From contig CAJTMX010000003.1 of NCBI GenBank assembly GCA_910577235.1, forward strand, positions 94,868 to 158,867: 64,000 bases of DNA, written 5' to 3'. The notes under the pieces are model-generated. The model searched no databases and was not told the DNA's origin. It was given only the letters and a program-made list of their open reading frames with translations. How positions within the stretch are numbered: the stretch's first letter is position 1; each line of letters begins with the position of its first letter. This stretch comes from an uncultured Acetatifactor sp. GTDB lineage: Bacteria; Bacillota; Clostridia; Lachnospirales; Lachnospiraceae. Made by a program: the position numbers and the translations under genes. Below are positions 23,934 through 33,588 of this stretch, one piece after another.

Positions 23934-25625
23934 CTAACTGTCAAAGGAAACCTTGACCATCTCGTCAAAGGAAGTGGTGCCGTCCAACACATACTCCGTA
24001 GCGCTCATCCGCAGAGTGTACATGCCCTCCTGCAAAGCCTGCTCCTTGATGGCATCGGCTCCCTGTCGCTTGCTGATGATCGTCTTCAGTCTGGGAGACA
24101 TCTTCATGATCTCGTACACACCGATACGTCCCTTATATCCGGTATTGTCACATTTGCTGCAGCCGCAGGGCTCGTATATAGTCAAATCTTCCTCCATATT
24201 ACAGCCCATCACTTCTTTCTGGTCCGCTGTGGCCAGCACCGGTCTCTTACATTCTTTGCAAAGGCGGCGCACCAGACGCTGCGCGATAACGCCGATTACG
24301 GAGTCCGCGATCAGGTAGGATTCAATACCCATATCCTCCAGACGGGTGATGGTGCTGGCGGAAGAGTTGGTATGCAGCGTACTCACCACCAGATGGCCTG
24401 TGATGGACGCCTGCACGGCGATACTGGCAGTCTCCTGGTCACGGATCTCACCGATCATAATGATATCCGGGTCCTGACGCAGAATGGAGCGCAGTGCCGT
24501 GGCAAAGGTAAGCTCCGCCTTGGGATTGACCTGCACCTGATTGATACCGTCAATATTAGCCTCCACAGGGTCCTCAACAGTGATGATATTAACGTCCTCT
24601 TTATTCAACTCACTGAGGGCGGTATACAATGTGGTGGACTTACCGCTTCCGGTAGGACCTGTCACCAGCAGGATGCCGTGGGGATTGCTTAAGATATAGT
24701 CAAACTGTTCCAGCTCTCTGGGCTTTAATCCCAGCTGGCTCTTCTCCTTGGTCAGCCCGGTCTTGGAAGTCAGACGCATAACCACCTTCTCGCCGTACAC
24801 CGTGGGCAGCACGGATACACGGATATCGTACTCCATTCTGTCTACTACCTGGGTGATACGGCCGTCCTGGGGCTTTCTCTTCTCGGAAATATCCATGCCG
24901 CCTATGATCTTGATACGGGCAACCATGGCATTTAAGACATTGATGTCATATTTGGCTCTCTCATACAGCGCGCCGTCAATACGGTAACGCACCCGGACCT
25001 TGCGCTCCGTGGGCTCAATATGAATATCGGAAGCTCTCTGCCGCACAGCCTTGTCGATCATCTCTTTGACCAGCATAACGATGGGAGAACTGTTGATATC
25101 CTCCTCTGCGGCATCGACCTCCTCCACCGTCAGATTCTTCTCCTTGGCATAGGCCTCCAGAGCCGTGGTCACTTCATCCTGACCGTAGTATTTATCAATG
25201 GCCAGCATGATATTACGGGTGGTGGTCACCGCAGGTTCCACCTGGCAGTTGGTGATAATAGAGATATCATCCTGGGCGTACATGTCCATAGGGTCAGCCA
25301 TGGCCACCCGCAGCACGTTCATACTGTCCTGAGCGTACTCTATGGGGAAGATCTTGTTCTTCTTCAGCACATTCACCGGGATCAGATCCAAGATATCCTG
25401 ACTGACCGCGATAGTGGTCAGATCGATCAGCTCAATGTGCAGCTGGGTGCTCAGCGCCATCGCGATCTGTTCTTCCGTTACGATGCCCTCGTCAACCAGC
25501 ACTTCACCCAGCTTTTTGCCGCTGCCTTTCTGCAGATCCAGCGCCTGCAGCAGCTGGGTATTGGAGATCGCCTTACTGTTGACCAGCACATCTCCCAAAC
25601 GTAATTTTTTTCTGTTAAAGTCCAT
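23934..25625 (-). CDS. pilB: Type IV pilus assembly ATPase PilB
   Basis: A 563-residue GspE/PilB assembly ATPase. The N-terminal MshEN-like domain (residues 8-150) has RLGDVLV...LLQALDLQKGSGKKLGEVLV. SSPIVMLVKEMIDKAVRQRASDIHIEP leads into the core; Walker A GPTGSGKST is at 323-331, the Asp box ITVEDPVE follows, and Walker B is IIMIGEIRD. A CxxC...CxxC zinc site (LCKEC, CGCSKC) is near 450-490. It drives pilus extension at the cytoplasmic membrane. It stands alone, ~37 kb from pilC, with a long leader and its own promoter. No pilT retraction ATPase was seen. MshEN domains can bind c-di-GMP; whether this one does is not shown. Confidence 0.93.
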   Translation of the reverse strand: MDFNRKKLRLGDVLVNSKAISNTQLLQALDLQKGSGKKLGEVLVDEGIVTEEQIAMALSTQLHIELIDLTTIAVSQDILDLIPVNVLKKNKIFPIEYAQDSMNVLRVAMADPMDMYAQDDISIITNCQVEPAVTTTRNIMLAIDKYYGQDEVTTALEAYAKEKNLTVEEVDAAEEDINSSPIVMLVKEMIDKAVRQRASDIHIEPTERKVRVRYRIDGALYERAKYDINVLNAMVARIKIIGGMDISEKRKPQDGRITQVVDRMEYDIRVSVLPTVYGEKVVMRLTSKTGLTKEKSQLGLKPRELEQFDYILSNPHGILLVTGPTGSGKSTTLYTALSELNKEDVNIITVEDPVEANIDGINQVQVNPKAELTFATALRSILRQDPDIIMIGEIRDQETASIAVQASITGHLVVSTLHTNSSASTITRLEDMGIESYLIADSVIGVIAQRLVRRLCKECKRPVLATADQKEVMGCNMEEDLTIYEPCGCSKCDNTGYKGRIGVYEIMKMSPRLKTIISKRQGADAIKEQALQEGMYTLRMSATEYVLDGTTSFDEMVKVSFDS

Positions 25626-25639
25626 CGCCTAATACCACC

Positions 25640-25825
25640 TGCGCGCTGCGGCGCGCAATCAAACCCATAGTTGAATACGCATTTTTATTCAACCTGTATC
25701 CTGTATATCACAGGCCGGCCTAAAATCAACCTAAAATGCCGTCATAACTATAATTGTCCCCGCGCTCTCCGGCCACGGGAATGACTTAAATACTCAAAAA
25801 ACGCCTGTTCTTGCTGTTAATTATA
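25640..25825 (-). promoter_or_regulatory. pilB promoter and ~190-base leader with hairpins
   Basis: A minus-strand TATAAT (25825-25820) preceded by TG makes an extended -10 (TGCTATAAT); no strong -35 was found. The leader to 25625 holds two hairpins: GTTGAATA/TATTCAAC (25670-25677 with 25686-25693) and TGCGCGC/GCGCGCA (25640-25646 with 25651-25657), the latter just before the pilB ribosome binding region. No U-tract follows. It does not match the c-di-GMP riboswitch consensus I know. Post-transcriptional control of pilB is possible. Confidence 0.45.
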
Positions 25826-25899
25826 GCACAACTTTATAAATTCGTATATGGTTTTTTGGCTAAATATAATAGAAAGAGTATAACGGAAAGAGCCCGGGG

Positions 25900-26469
25900 T
25901 TATTCCACCCCAGACTCTCCCGAGCCGTCGCTCTCTTCCTCCACCAGCTCTTCCAGACTGTAGTCAAAGCCTGTTCCCAGAGACGCCGTAACGGCATACA
26001 CCGTATGGGAATCCGGTTCGCAGATATAATATACTTTGGCCAGGGAATTGTAATCCCCAATGCAATAAGCATATGACGCCTGAGCCGTCTCCCACCGCAA
26101 TATGTTGGACGGCTGCTCCAAACCATATTGCGACATATCCGTAACATCTGTGATAATACTTTGAGCGGTGATGCCCGTAAGTTTCTCCGCCATGGCGTCC
26201 AGGCGGCTTTGTATCAGGTTCAGTGAAGAGTCCGCCGACGATATCCAGAGACCTTCCGGGGTCCTTTCAAAGGAACAGACCTCCCCGTTAAATTCATAGC
26301 TAAAGCGCTGTATATCGTCCGCGGCGATATCTGTCAGCACTTCTCCCTGGGCCTGCTCCGGTTCTCTCTCCTGCTGCCTGCGGTTGTACCCGGTCAAACC
26401 GAAATACCCCGCCGCCAGAGCAGCCAGTAAGATTACCAAAATGATCAATTGTTTGCGCTGTTTTTTCAT
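25900..26469 (-). CDS. DUF4340-like membrane-anchored protein
   Basis: A 189-residue protein with one N-terminal membrane segment (about residues 8-24) and an extracellular part resembling DUF4340: short beta-rich repeats that include IQRFSYEFNGEVCSFERTPEGLW and YGLEQPSNILRWETA. A GTG at 26475 is a possible earlier start; neither has a strong ribosome binding site. DUF4340 proteins typically accompany GldA/GldF/GldG-type ABC systems, as here where it follows the fused permease directly. The exact role is not known; it may act outside the membrane with the transporter. Confidence 0.75.
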   Translation of the reverse strand: MKKQRKQLIILVILLAALAAGYFGLTGYNRRQQEREPEQAQGEVLTDIAADDIQRFSYEFNGEVCSFERTPEGLWISSADSSLNLIQSRLDAMAEKLTGITAQSIITDVTDMSQYGLEQPSNILRWETAQASYAYCIGDYNSLAKVYYICEPDSHTVYAVTASLGTGFDYSLEELVEEESDGSGESGVE

Positions 26470-26483
26470 ATTCACTTACCGAC

Positions 26484-28604
26484 CTACTTTCTTCTGCGTC
26501 TGAACCAGATCACAAACCCCGTGACCAGACTGCAAAGCGGCAGCAGTATCACAGTGATCAAGCCCAGTATCAACACATTTTTCTGGCTGAGCAGCAAAGT
26601 TGACACCTCATACTCCTTGGCCGGAACAGACACGGAGGTCTCATGATCCACAAAACGGCTCACCGTATTGGTAAACAGCATCTGGTTGGCGCCGCCCACC
26701 ATCAGGCTGGCGCTGTCCGTAAACATCTGGTCACTGGAATACACCACCATGGTAGCCTCTCCTTCTTCCAGCGTCTTTACCGCTTCCACACCCAGAGAGA
26801 AGGGACCCTGCGCATCCCCCTCCTGCCTGCCATACTCGGTGGCATTTTCAAAATCCCCCATGGCATAAGAGCTGGAGGAAGTTCTCAGAAAATCATTGTA
26901 CCGGATCTCACTGTCCTCCTGGGTCTTTGGCACGATAATACCCTGGCTGTAGGGCGCGAACACATAATAGTTTCCATATATGCCCGTAGTATAGGACCCT
27001 GCCGCCACAGTGGGCAGGATGTAAAACGGGATCTGATAATAATTGTTCTGATCCTCCTCCACTACCAATCCGTCGGCCATGCTCAGATCCATATAGGCCA
27101 GCAGGGTGTCCAGATTGGGCGTAGGCACCTCCGGGTATCCAAGGATCAATATCACCTTGCCGCCCCGGTTCAGATAGGCGATCACTTTATCCCTGTCGTC
27201 TTCGGACAGGTCGCTGGCGGGGGCATTTATCACCAGGCAGGCCGCTTTTTCCGGCACGGTTTCACAGCTCATCAGGTTGACGGTCTCATACTCCACGTTC
27301 TCCTTGTCCAGACTGCCTTTGAAAGCGGCGCTGAGGATCTGCTCTCCATGTCCCTCCGTCATGTACACCACGGGGATGTCGTCGCTGAGAACATAGTCCA
27401 GCGCGCTGGTTATCTGCCCTTCCCCGTCATACCCGGTGACAGAGGAATTGTAATTGTATCCGTCATAATCATAGCTTGTGACATAGATATCGTTGGCGTC
27501 TATCACCTTGCTGCGCCTGTCGCTGACTACGATCAGACTGTTGGCACTGACATTGGCGGATGTGTACTGGGTATGAAAGCGGGGATTCTGTATGGGGTCC
27601 ACATACTGCACATGAATATGCTCAGACAACTCCTCATAGCGGTCAAGCGTCTGCCCCAGTACCGTATCCTCATTGTCCTCATTGACCAGCACATACACCG
27701 TTACATCCTCATGGATGTTCTTAACGTACTCTTTCGTCTGATCCGTCAGGGAATAGAGCTTGCTGCCCGTCAGATCCAGAGAGGTCCAGCTGCCGGGGAG
27801 CTGTCCCACGACCATGTTCAGCACCACTGTAACCGCCACTGCCGCCACGATCATCCCCATGCTGTAAGCGCCTGCCCTAAGCGCTTTTACGGACACACTG
27901 TAACGCCTTTTCTGAATAGACTGGCAGGTCAGGAACAGAGCCAGCGCCGTCAGGGACAAAAAGTATACTACGGAACCTATATCCAATGTCCCGTTTAGCA
28001 TCATCACAAAGGGGGTATACAGATCATACAGTCCCAATATATGCGTCAGCACATTCCCTGTGGAGGAGATCAGTCCGCACAGGGAAGGCATCATATATCC
28101 CACAAACAGCAGCACAAAGCCCAGCACTGCCGCGATCACCTGACTCTCCGTCAGAGACGAGACCAGCAGACCGATGGCAATGCTTACGGCCCCGTACAGA
28201 AAAAAAGCCAGCAGCGCCAGATAGCACTCTCCCAGAGGCAGCGAACCGAACCGCAGCAGGATCAACGGGTACAGGGCGCTGACCGCCGTGGGGATTGCCA
28301 GTATCGTCATAAGCGCCAGGTATTTACCCAGCACAATACGGCTCACACTCACAGGAGCCGTAAGGATCAGCTGATCCGTCTTGCTGCGCCGTTCCTCCGC
28401 CATGATCCGCATGGTCAGCACCGGCACCGTCAGCATGAACAGTACCACCACGCTGTTGATCACATAGGAAAAATAAGGATAGCCGTACAGCAGGCAGTAC
28501 ACAAAATAATACAGGCCGATGAAAAACAGACTGACCCCTATAAACAGGCAGCCGATAAAGGAATGAAAATATGACCGCAATTCTTTTTTATATATGGCAA
28601 GCAT
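26484..28604 (-). CDS. ABC-2 permease fused to GldG-like extracellular domain
   Basis: A 706-residue fusion. Residues 1-~235 are an ABC-2/GldF-like permease with about six membrane segments (the first at ~12-40). A further segment at ~245-265 leads into a large GldG/DUF4350-like extracellular domain (about 270-665: LTDQTKEYVKNIHEDVTVYVLVN, VVYMTEGHGEQIL, GGKVILILGYPEVPTPNL), and a C-terminal membrane anchor sits at ~675-700. In Bacteroidetes GldF and GldG are separate gliding proteins; in Firmicutes this system is an ABC exporter of unknown cargo. It abuts the ATPase gene (TAA-ATG) and is followed by the DUF4340 gene. Confidence 0.85.
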   Translation of the reverse strand: MLAIYKKELRSYFHSFIGCLFIGVSLFFIGLYYFVYCLLYGYPYFSYVINSVVVLFMLTVPVLTMRIMAEERRSKTDQLILTAPVSVSRIVLGKYLALMTILAIPTAVSALYPLILLRFGSLPLGECYLALLAFFLYGAVSIAIGLLVSSLTESQVIAAVLGFVLLFVGYMMPSLCGLISSTGNVLTHILGLYDLYTPFVMMLNGTLDIGSVVYFLSLTALALFLTCQSIQKRRYSVSVKALRAGAYSMGMIVAAVAVTVVLNMVVGQLPGSWTSLDLTGSKLYSLTDQTKEYVKNIHEDVTVYVLVNEDNEDTVLGQTLDRYEELSEHIHVQYVDPIQNPRFHTQYTSANVSANSLIVVSDRRSKVIDANDIYVTSYDYDGYNYNSSVTGYDGEGQITSALDYVLSDDIPVVYMTEGHGEQILSAAFKGSLDKENVEYETVNLMSCETVPEKAACLVINAPASDLSEDDRDKVIAYLNRGGKVILILGYPEVPTPNLDTLLAYMDLSMADGLVVEEDQNNYYQIPFYILPTVAAGSYTTGIYGNYYVFAPYSQGIIVPKTQEDSEIRYNDFLRTSSSSYAMGDFENATEYGRQEGDAQGPFSLGVEAVKTLEEGEATMVVYSSDQMFTDSASLMVGGANQMLFTNTVSRFVDHETSVSVPAKEYEVSTLLLSQKNVLILGLITVILLPLCSLVTGFVIWFRRRRK

Positions 28605-29585
28605 TTACTTATCCTCCTCTCCCTGTACCCCCGCGGAAACTGTGTCCTCTCCATTCTCTCCTGTCAGTTCCAGGAAGATATCCTCCAGAGAGCGTTCCGA
28701 CAGTGTCATGGATAAAATGGGCAGACGTTTCTCCGCCAACAGATAAAAAAGCGCTTCCCGGATATCCTGTTCTTTTTCCGTTCTGATAAGCACATTGCAG
28801 CAGCCCTCGGGCGCGCTCCCGCAGGACTCCATCTGTGCAATCCCTTTCATATCCGCCACTGCCTCCTGTAACATCCGGTAGCTGCCCTTCACCGTCAGCC
28901 TTAACTCCTGCCCGCCGCTCATGAGTTTTTGCAGTCCCTCGGGGGAATCGCTGGCCACTAACTTTCCGTGGGAGATGATCATAACGTGATCGCACACGGC
29001 GCTGACTTCGGACAGGATATGGGAACTCAAAATAATGGTATGGCTTTTTCCCAACTCCCGTATCAGATCCCTTATCTCAATGATCTGTTTCGGATCGAGA
29101 CCCACGCTGGGCTCATCCAGAATAAGTACCTCAGGGGAACCCAGCAAGGCCTGCGCCAGTCCCACTCTCTGCCGATAGCCTTTAGACAGGTTCTTGATAA
29201 GCCTGCCTCTCATATCCGCGATCCGGGTCATATCCATGACCTGCTCTACCTGTTCCCTCCGCTCCGCTTTGGGTACCTTTTTCAGTTCCGCCGCAAACCG
29301 CAGATATTCCTCCACTGTCATATCCATATACAGCGGCGGAAGTTCGGGCAGATATCCCACACACTTTTTGGCCTCCTCCGGCTCCAGCCCCACATCATGA
29401 CCGTCTATGGTCACTGTGCCCTCCGTGGCCGCCAGGTAGCCGGTTATAATATTCATGGTAGTGGATTTCCCGGCACCGTTCGGTCCCAGAAAACCGTATA
29501 TCTGCCCCTTTTCCACCTTAAAGGACAAATGGTCCACGGCCGTATGATTCCCATACCGTTTAGTCAGACCGGTCACTTCGATCAT
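28605..29585 (-). CDS. ABC transporter ATP-binding protein (GldA-like)
   Basis: A 326-residue ABC ATPase: Walker A GPNGAGKST (~35-43), Q-loop replaced by GYLPELPPLY, signature LSKGYRQRVGLAQALL, Walker B VLILDEPSVGLDP, and switch His in ILSSHILSEVSAVCD. A ~90-residue C-terminal extension is typical of ABC-2 export ATPases. It energises the fused permease encoded next in the operon. The start ATG 29585 has AGGAGGAG upstream. No clear promoter could be assigned in the 178-base gap before it. Confidence 0.9.
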   Translation of the reverse strand: MIEVTGLTKRYGNHTAVDHLSFKVEKGQIYGFLGPNGAGKSTTMNIITGYLAATEGTVTIDGHDVGLEPEEAKKCVGYLPELPPLYMDMTVEEYLRFAAELKKVPKAERREQVEQVMDMTRIADMRGRLIKNLSKGYRQRVGLAQALLGSPEVLILDEPSVGLDPKQIIEIRDLIRELGKSHTIILSSHILSEVSAVCDHVMIISHGKLVASDSPEGLQKLMSGGQELRLTVKGSYRMLQEAVADMKGIAQMESCGSAPEGCCNVLIRTEKEQDIREALFYLLAEKRLPILSMTLSERSLEDIFLELTGENGEDTVSAGVQGEEDK

Positions 29586-29721
29586 AGTCTCCTCCTCCTT
29601 CTATCCTCTTCATCCTTTTATACGGAATCATTTTACATCTCAGCTTACTGGATAAATGTCATAAAATGGTGATTGTTCTGTGAAAAATCTGTGAACTCCA
29701 CCGCTCTCATTCCCATCAAAA

Positions 29722-29747
29722 AGTCCCGAAACCTGCGTCTCGGGACT
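29722..29747 (-). terminator. Terminator of the sugar-importer/chemoreceptor operon
   Basis: On the minus strand AGTCCCGA (29747-29740) and TCGGGACT (29729-29722) with a 10-base loop are followed by a TTTTT run. It lies 17 bases behind the chemoreceptor stop. Confidence 0.8.
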
Positions 29748-29763
29748 CTTGCACATCATTATA

Positions 29764-31467
29764 TTATATTTTGAAATAGGAGACCGATTGATTCATCTCC
29801 CGCGCCATCTCATTCATCTTTCTACAGTGTTCGTTTACACGCTGCACTCCGGCAATGATCTGCTCTATATTTTCATTGACTTCCTCATGATTTGCCGCGT
29901 TTTCCTGGCTAAAACCGCCAAGCTCCCGCACATTTCCCACAACGGTTTCCTTGTACCGCAAAAGATGTTCCGTCTTTTCCGCAATGGACCGGATCTCGCC
30001 AACAGATTGATGGATATCCCTGCTGTGCTCGGCAAACTTTGCCCGGGTCTTTGAGACGCTGTCCTGCTCGGACAGGATGATCTTGTGTACGGTATCCGCA
30101 AGCTGAACGGATTTCCGTGATTTTCCATTGATGACATGGGCCACATTTTTGATCATCTCCGCGCCTTGTCCGCTTTGTTCGGACAGCTTGCGTATCTCCT
30201 GCGCGACCACAGCGAATCCCCGGCCCATCTCCCCGGCCCTGGCCGCCTCTATGGAAGCGTTCAGGCTAAGAAGATTGGTCTGTTCGGCAATCTCCAATAT
30301 CAATTCCACCGCATGATCTATCTCGGCAATGGACACATTGGTCTGCCTGATCTGCTCCTGAATGTCAGCCACCGCCTCCACGGACTTTTGGCTGTTCTCT
30401 ATGATGGAGTCCATGTAGGTCATGGCCTCATTGTTGGTCTGCAACGTCTTTTCGGAGCTTACATACAGCCCTTCCACACTTTCGGAGATATCGTTTACAC
30501 AGTTGCCGATCTCCAGCATCTGGTCGTTAATACTGCTTATATTGTCGTTCATTGTAACCGTAGACTCAGACAGTTTTTCCATAGAGTGACTGATCTGCCT
30601 TGCCTTGTTCGCGCTCTTTCCGCTGAGTGCCGTCACTTCCCGGATCTCCTCGGTCAGCTTTTCGGAGGCTTTTGTCACATCCCCGATCGTGGAGGAAAGT
30701 TTTTGCTGCATAGTATCGGTGGTATTAAGCAACATACCCAGCTCTCTTACCGAGCTGCTTTCCGCTTTCTGTCCGCACAGATTGCCTTCGGCCAGAGCGT
30801 TGATCCTCGCGCCGATCCGCTTGAAGAGTCGGGACAGGTTTCGGCTGTAGAGCAGTACCGCCGCCATAAACACCAGGATCAGCACCGCCGCGCTCACAGC
30901 AAAAACCGCTATGATACTCTGGATCTGACCCGTGACATTCTCCTGCAATTCCCCGGCAAAGGCCACCGCTGTAATTCTGCCGTCCGCCCAGATAGGAACA
31001 TAGTAGGCGTAATAGATACTGCCGTCAATCTCCACATTTTTGTCGTAAAAACCCTGCTCCAGGATTGCCCTGTCCGTATCGATATCAAGCTGCATGGGAA
31101 TCTCTCTGATCCGGTAACCATTCTCGTTTTTGATCGAGGTTGTGCAGGGAGTCCCCTCGGCAATAATTGCCATTTCTATCTCATAGGGTTTCAGGCTGTC
31201 AATGTACTCATAGTAATTAGAAGCGTTTATGGCTGTTATCTCATTGTCGTAGCAGTAACTGGCCAAATTGTTGGCTACGATCATCAGCGTATTTTTTGTG
31301 TTTTTTTCCAGATTGTCCCGCACCACTGTGGCGGATACCAGGCTGATGATCCCGATGGAAACAACCAGCGGAACCAATGACAGTATCGCCGTCACAGCAA
31401 ACAGACGTATCCCCTTTATGCGGGTTTTCACCTTTTTCACGGGATTCTTTTTGACTTTAGTTCTCAC
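29764..31467 (-). CDS. Methyl-accepting chemotaxis protein with periplasm-facing Cache-like domain
   Basis: A 567-residue chemoreceptor. GTG 31467 has AGAGGAGG 4-5 bases upstream; the longer frame is a read of the yjfF-like gene in another frame. A first membrane segment at ~20-45 is followed by a ~145-residue extracellular domain (probably single Cache), a second membrane segment at ~195-220, then a HAMP-like region. The cytoplasmic hairpin tip EIAEQTNLLSLNASIEAARAGEMGRGFAVVAQEIRKLSEQS is near 385-425. It is the last gene of the sugar importer operon, so the stimulus is plausibly linked to that sugar. No CheA/CheW/CheY genes are in the window. Confidence 0.9.
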   Translation of the reverse strand: MRTKVKKNPVKKVKTRIKGIRLFAVTAILSLVPLVVSIGIISLVSATVVRDNLEKNTKNTLMIVANNLASYCYDNEITAINASNYYEYIDSLKPYEIEMAIIAEGTPCTTSIKNENGYRIREIPMQLDIDTDRAILEQGFYDKNVEIDGSIYYAYYVPIWADGRITAVAFAGELQENVTGQIQSIIAVFAVSAAVLILVFMAAVLLYSRNLSRLFKRIGARINALAEGNLCGQKAESSSVRELGMLLNTTDTMQQKLSSTIGDVTKASEKLTEEIREVTALSGKSANKARQISHSMEKLSESTVTMNDNISSINDQMLEIGNCVNDISESVEGLYVSSEKTLQTNNEAMTYMDSIIENSQKSVEAVADIQEQIRQTNVSIAEIDHAVELILEIAEQTNLLSLNASIEAARAGEMGRGFAVVAQEIRKLSEQSGQGAEMIKNVAHVINGKSRKSVQLADTVHKIILSEQDSVSKTRAKFAEHSRDIHQSVGEIRSIAEKTEHLLRYKETVVGNVRELGGFSQENAANHEEVNENIEQIIAGVQRVNEHCRKMNEMAREMNQSVSYFKI

Positions 31468-31487
31468 AAAGCCTCCTCTCCGTGTAC

Positions 31488-32525
31488 CTACTGCGCGGCT
31501 CTTTTCTTGCGGGCCATCACGACGCTCTGCACCACCAGGAACAGGCAGAGCATAGCTGCTATGGTAATTCCCGTCCACCACGGCTGATCCAGTCCGGCCG
31601 ACGAGACGATATTCTGTATGGTACTCAGGGACAGAACGCCGAACAATGTTCCGATAATATTGCCCACGCCACCGGTCAGCATGGTTCCGCCGATGATGGA
31701 GGAGGCTATGGCGTTCATCTCCATACCTTTGGCATGGGAGGCCGAGCCGGAGCCCACATGCATAAAATAGACAAATCCGCAGATACCGGCCAGCAGACCA
31801 CAGATCAGATGGGACAGAAATCTGGTTCTCCTGACATTGATTCCCAGCATCAGCGCGCTCTGGCTGTTGCCGCCCACCGCATAGAAGTTGCGGCCCTGCT
31901 TGCTCCATCTGAGCATACAGAACATGATGACTACTACCAACAGCGCCACCACCACGCCAATCTCAATATAGGCGTCCACATATGTACCGGCCCTGTTGTA
32001 TGACCCCATGCCGGGTATGGGGATACGGGTATCTTTCAGCGCCACAAACTCCTCATTGGCCACATTAAACGGATTATTGTTCACGATAGTGGTCATACCT
32101 CTTGCAAAAAACATCCCCGCCAATGTAACGATAAAAGGCTGGATCTCCAGATACGCCACCAAAAATCCCTGCACCACACCAAACGCAAGCCCAATAGCCA
32201 GAGCGATCAGTATGGCTACAAACACATTGCCCTGATGAAAGTCCAGATACACGGCACAGCACATACTCACCAAAGCCGCGACTCCACCCACAGAGATATC
32301 GATTCCTCCGGTTATCATTACCAGGCTCAAACCGCAGGAGGAAATGATCAAGGCTGCATTGGCGTTAAGTATATTGAAGAATGTCTGCGGTTTCAGGAAA
32401 CCCTTGCCCTGAAAAATAATCGCCCCGATATACATGGCAAAAAATACCACAACGGTAATGGTAAGCAATAGATTGGTGTCGGAAAGGGTTTTTCGTACTG
32501 CCTGGACTTTTTTATCTCCACTCAT
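31488..32525 (-). CDS. Sugar ABC transporter permease (YjfF-like)
   Basis: A 345-residue BPD-transport family permease with about 8-10 membrane helices. It carries the family core ISVGGVAALVSM, a QPFIVTLAGMFFARGMTTIV stretch and GGTMLTGGVGNIIGTLFG. It closely resembles YjfF, the second permease of the YtfQ-YtfR-YtfT-YjfF galactofuranose importer. It pairs with the permease encoded just upstream. Both belong to an operon that starts with the binding protein gene at 36181 and continues into the chemoreceptor. Confidence 0.87.
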   Translation of the reverse strand: MSGDKKVQAVRKTLSDTNLLLTITVVVFFAMYIGAIIFQGKGFLKPQTFFNILNANAALIISSCGLSLVMITGGIDISVGGVAALVSMCCAVYLDFHQGNVFVAILIALAIGLAFGVVQGFLVAYLEIQPFIVTLAGMFFARGMTTIVNNNPFNVANEEFVALKDTRIPIPGMGSYNRAGTYVDAYIEIGVVVALLVVVIMFCMLRWSKQGRNFYAVGGNSQSALMLGINVRRTRFLSHLICGLLAGICGFVYFMHVGSGSASHAKGMEMNAIASSIIGGTMLTGGVGNIIGTLFGVLSLSTIQNIVSSAGLDQPWWTGITIAAMLCLFLVVQSVVMARKKRAAQ

Positions 32526-32526
32526 C

Positions 32527-33588
32527 TCAAACGGCCTCCTTTACCTGTTTTTTTAGTTTCTTGCCGAGCCCCGCCAGCCACTGGCGCACTATGGGCGCGC
32601 TCATCACCACCAGAAGGATAACCACCACCGCCTTGTAGGCAGGCAGAGCATCCGACTGTACCTTTACTTTATACAGAGTGGTTGTCAAAAACTGGATCAC
32701 ATAAGCGCCCAGAATGGATGCTGCCAGATTAAACTTACCGCCGCTTAGGGCATTGCCTCCCAGAGCCACCGCCAAGATGGCATCCATCTCAATATCCTTG
32801 GCAATGACGGAATAGTTGATCGTGGAAAAACGGCTTACCTTGATCAGACCTACCACTGCCACGCAGAGTCCCAAAAGCACAAAAGTCAGGAACTTGATAA
32901 ACGCGGGATTCAATCCGTTCAATCTGGAGGAACTTTCATTGATACCCACCGCCTGGGTATACAGGCCTAAATTGGTAAACTTTAGGAGCAGCACCGCCAC
33001 GATGATACAGATAACGGCTATAAAGAACGGAGTGGGAATGGGAATGCCCGGTATATACCCACCATAGTACCCAAAGCTGGGCTCGCTGATCACCGGCAGC
33101 TCATTGTTGTTGATCCACGCCGCTATGGAACGTCCTGCCGTAAACAGGATCAACGTCGCCACCATGGGCTGGATCTTGAAATACGCCACCAGCACACCGT
33201 TAAATGCGCCAAAAAACATGGCCACAACACAGCTCACCAGAAATGCCACGATTATGGGAGCCTGTAGCGTTTCCGGTCTGGTGTTTGACCCGCACAACAC
33301 CCGCAGCAGCATACTGCCGCTGATGGCAACCGCCGCGCCCACGCTGATATCCTGGCCTCCGCAGGCCGCCGTAACCAGCGTCATGCCTATGGCAAGGATC
33401 GCCAGCTCCGATCCGCTGTCCAGTATCGTGATCAGGTTGCCGGTCATTACAGGATTACCCGCGCTGTTATATCCGAAGGTGATCTTGTAAAATGAAGGAT
33501 CTGCGATCAGATTAAAGACAGCCAGTATCAACAGCGCCGCCACGGGAATAAATATTTGTTGTTTCGTGATCTTCTTAAGCATCTGCAT
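32527..33588 (-). CDS. Sugar ABC transporter permease (YtfT-like)
   Basis: A 353-residue permease with about 8-10 membrane helices and the family core ISVGAAVAISGSMLLRV, IQPMVATLILFTAGRSIAAWI and LGGNALSGGKFNLAASILGAYV. The frame opens at 33609, but a GGAGGTGA site lies 8 bases before ATG 33588, so I start there. That gives a 14-base overlap with the ATPase gene. It resembles YtfT. It forms the heterodimeric channel with the YjfF-like subunit. Confidence 0.87.
   Translation of the reverse strand: MQMLKKITKQQIFIPVAALLILAVFNLIADPSFYKITFGYNSAGNPVMTGNLITILDSGSELAILAIGMTLVTAACGGQDISVGAAVAISGSMLLRVLCGSNTRPETLQAPIIVAFLVSCVVAMFFGAFNGVLVAYFKIQPMVATLILFTAGRSIAAWINNNELPVISEPSFGYYGGYIPGIPIPTPFFIAVICIIVAVLLLKFTNLGLYTQAVGINESSSRLNGLNPAFIKFLTFVLLGLCVAVVGLIKVSRFSTINYSVIAKDIEMDAILAVALGGNALSGGKFNLAASILGAYVIQFLTTTLYKVKVQSDALPAYKAVVVILLVVMSAPIVRQWLAGLGKKLKKQVKEAV

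Noticed and set aside
25640..25657. TGCGCGC hairpin before pilB as a terminator
   Set aside because: No U-tract follows on the minus strand, so it was kept only as a possible translation-control element.
26643..27998. 451-codon plus-strand frame opposite the fused permease
   Set aside because: His/Gln/Ile/Val-rich, no recognisable motif, lies entirely antisense to a gene with clear family motifs.
30136..31380. 414-codon plus-strand frame opposite the chemoreceptor
   Set aside because: Antisense to conserved signalling-tip codons; composition typical of a shadow frame.
31468..31908. N-terminal extension of the chemoreceptor to 714 residues
   Set aside because: The extra part is an alternative-frame read of the yjfF-like gene; a GTG with a strong ribosome binding site at 31467 gives a normal receptor.
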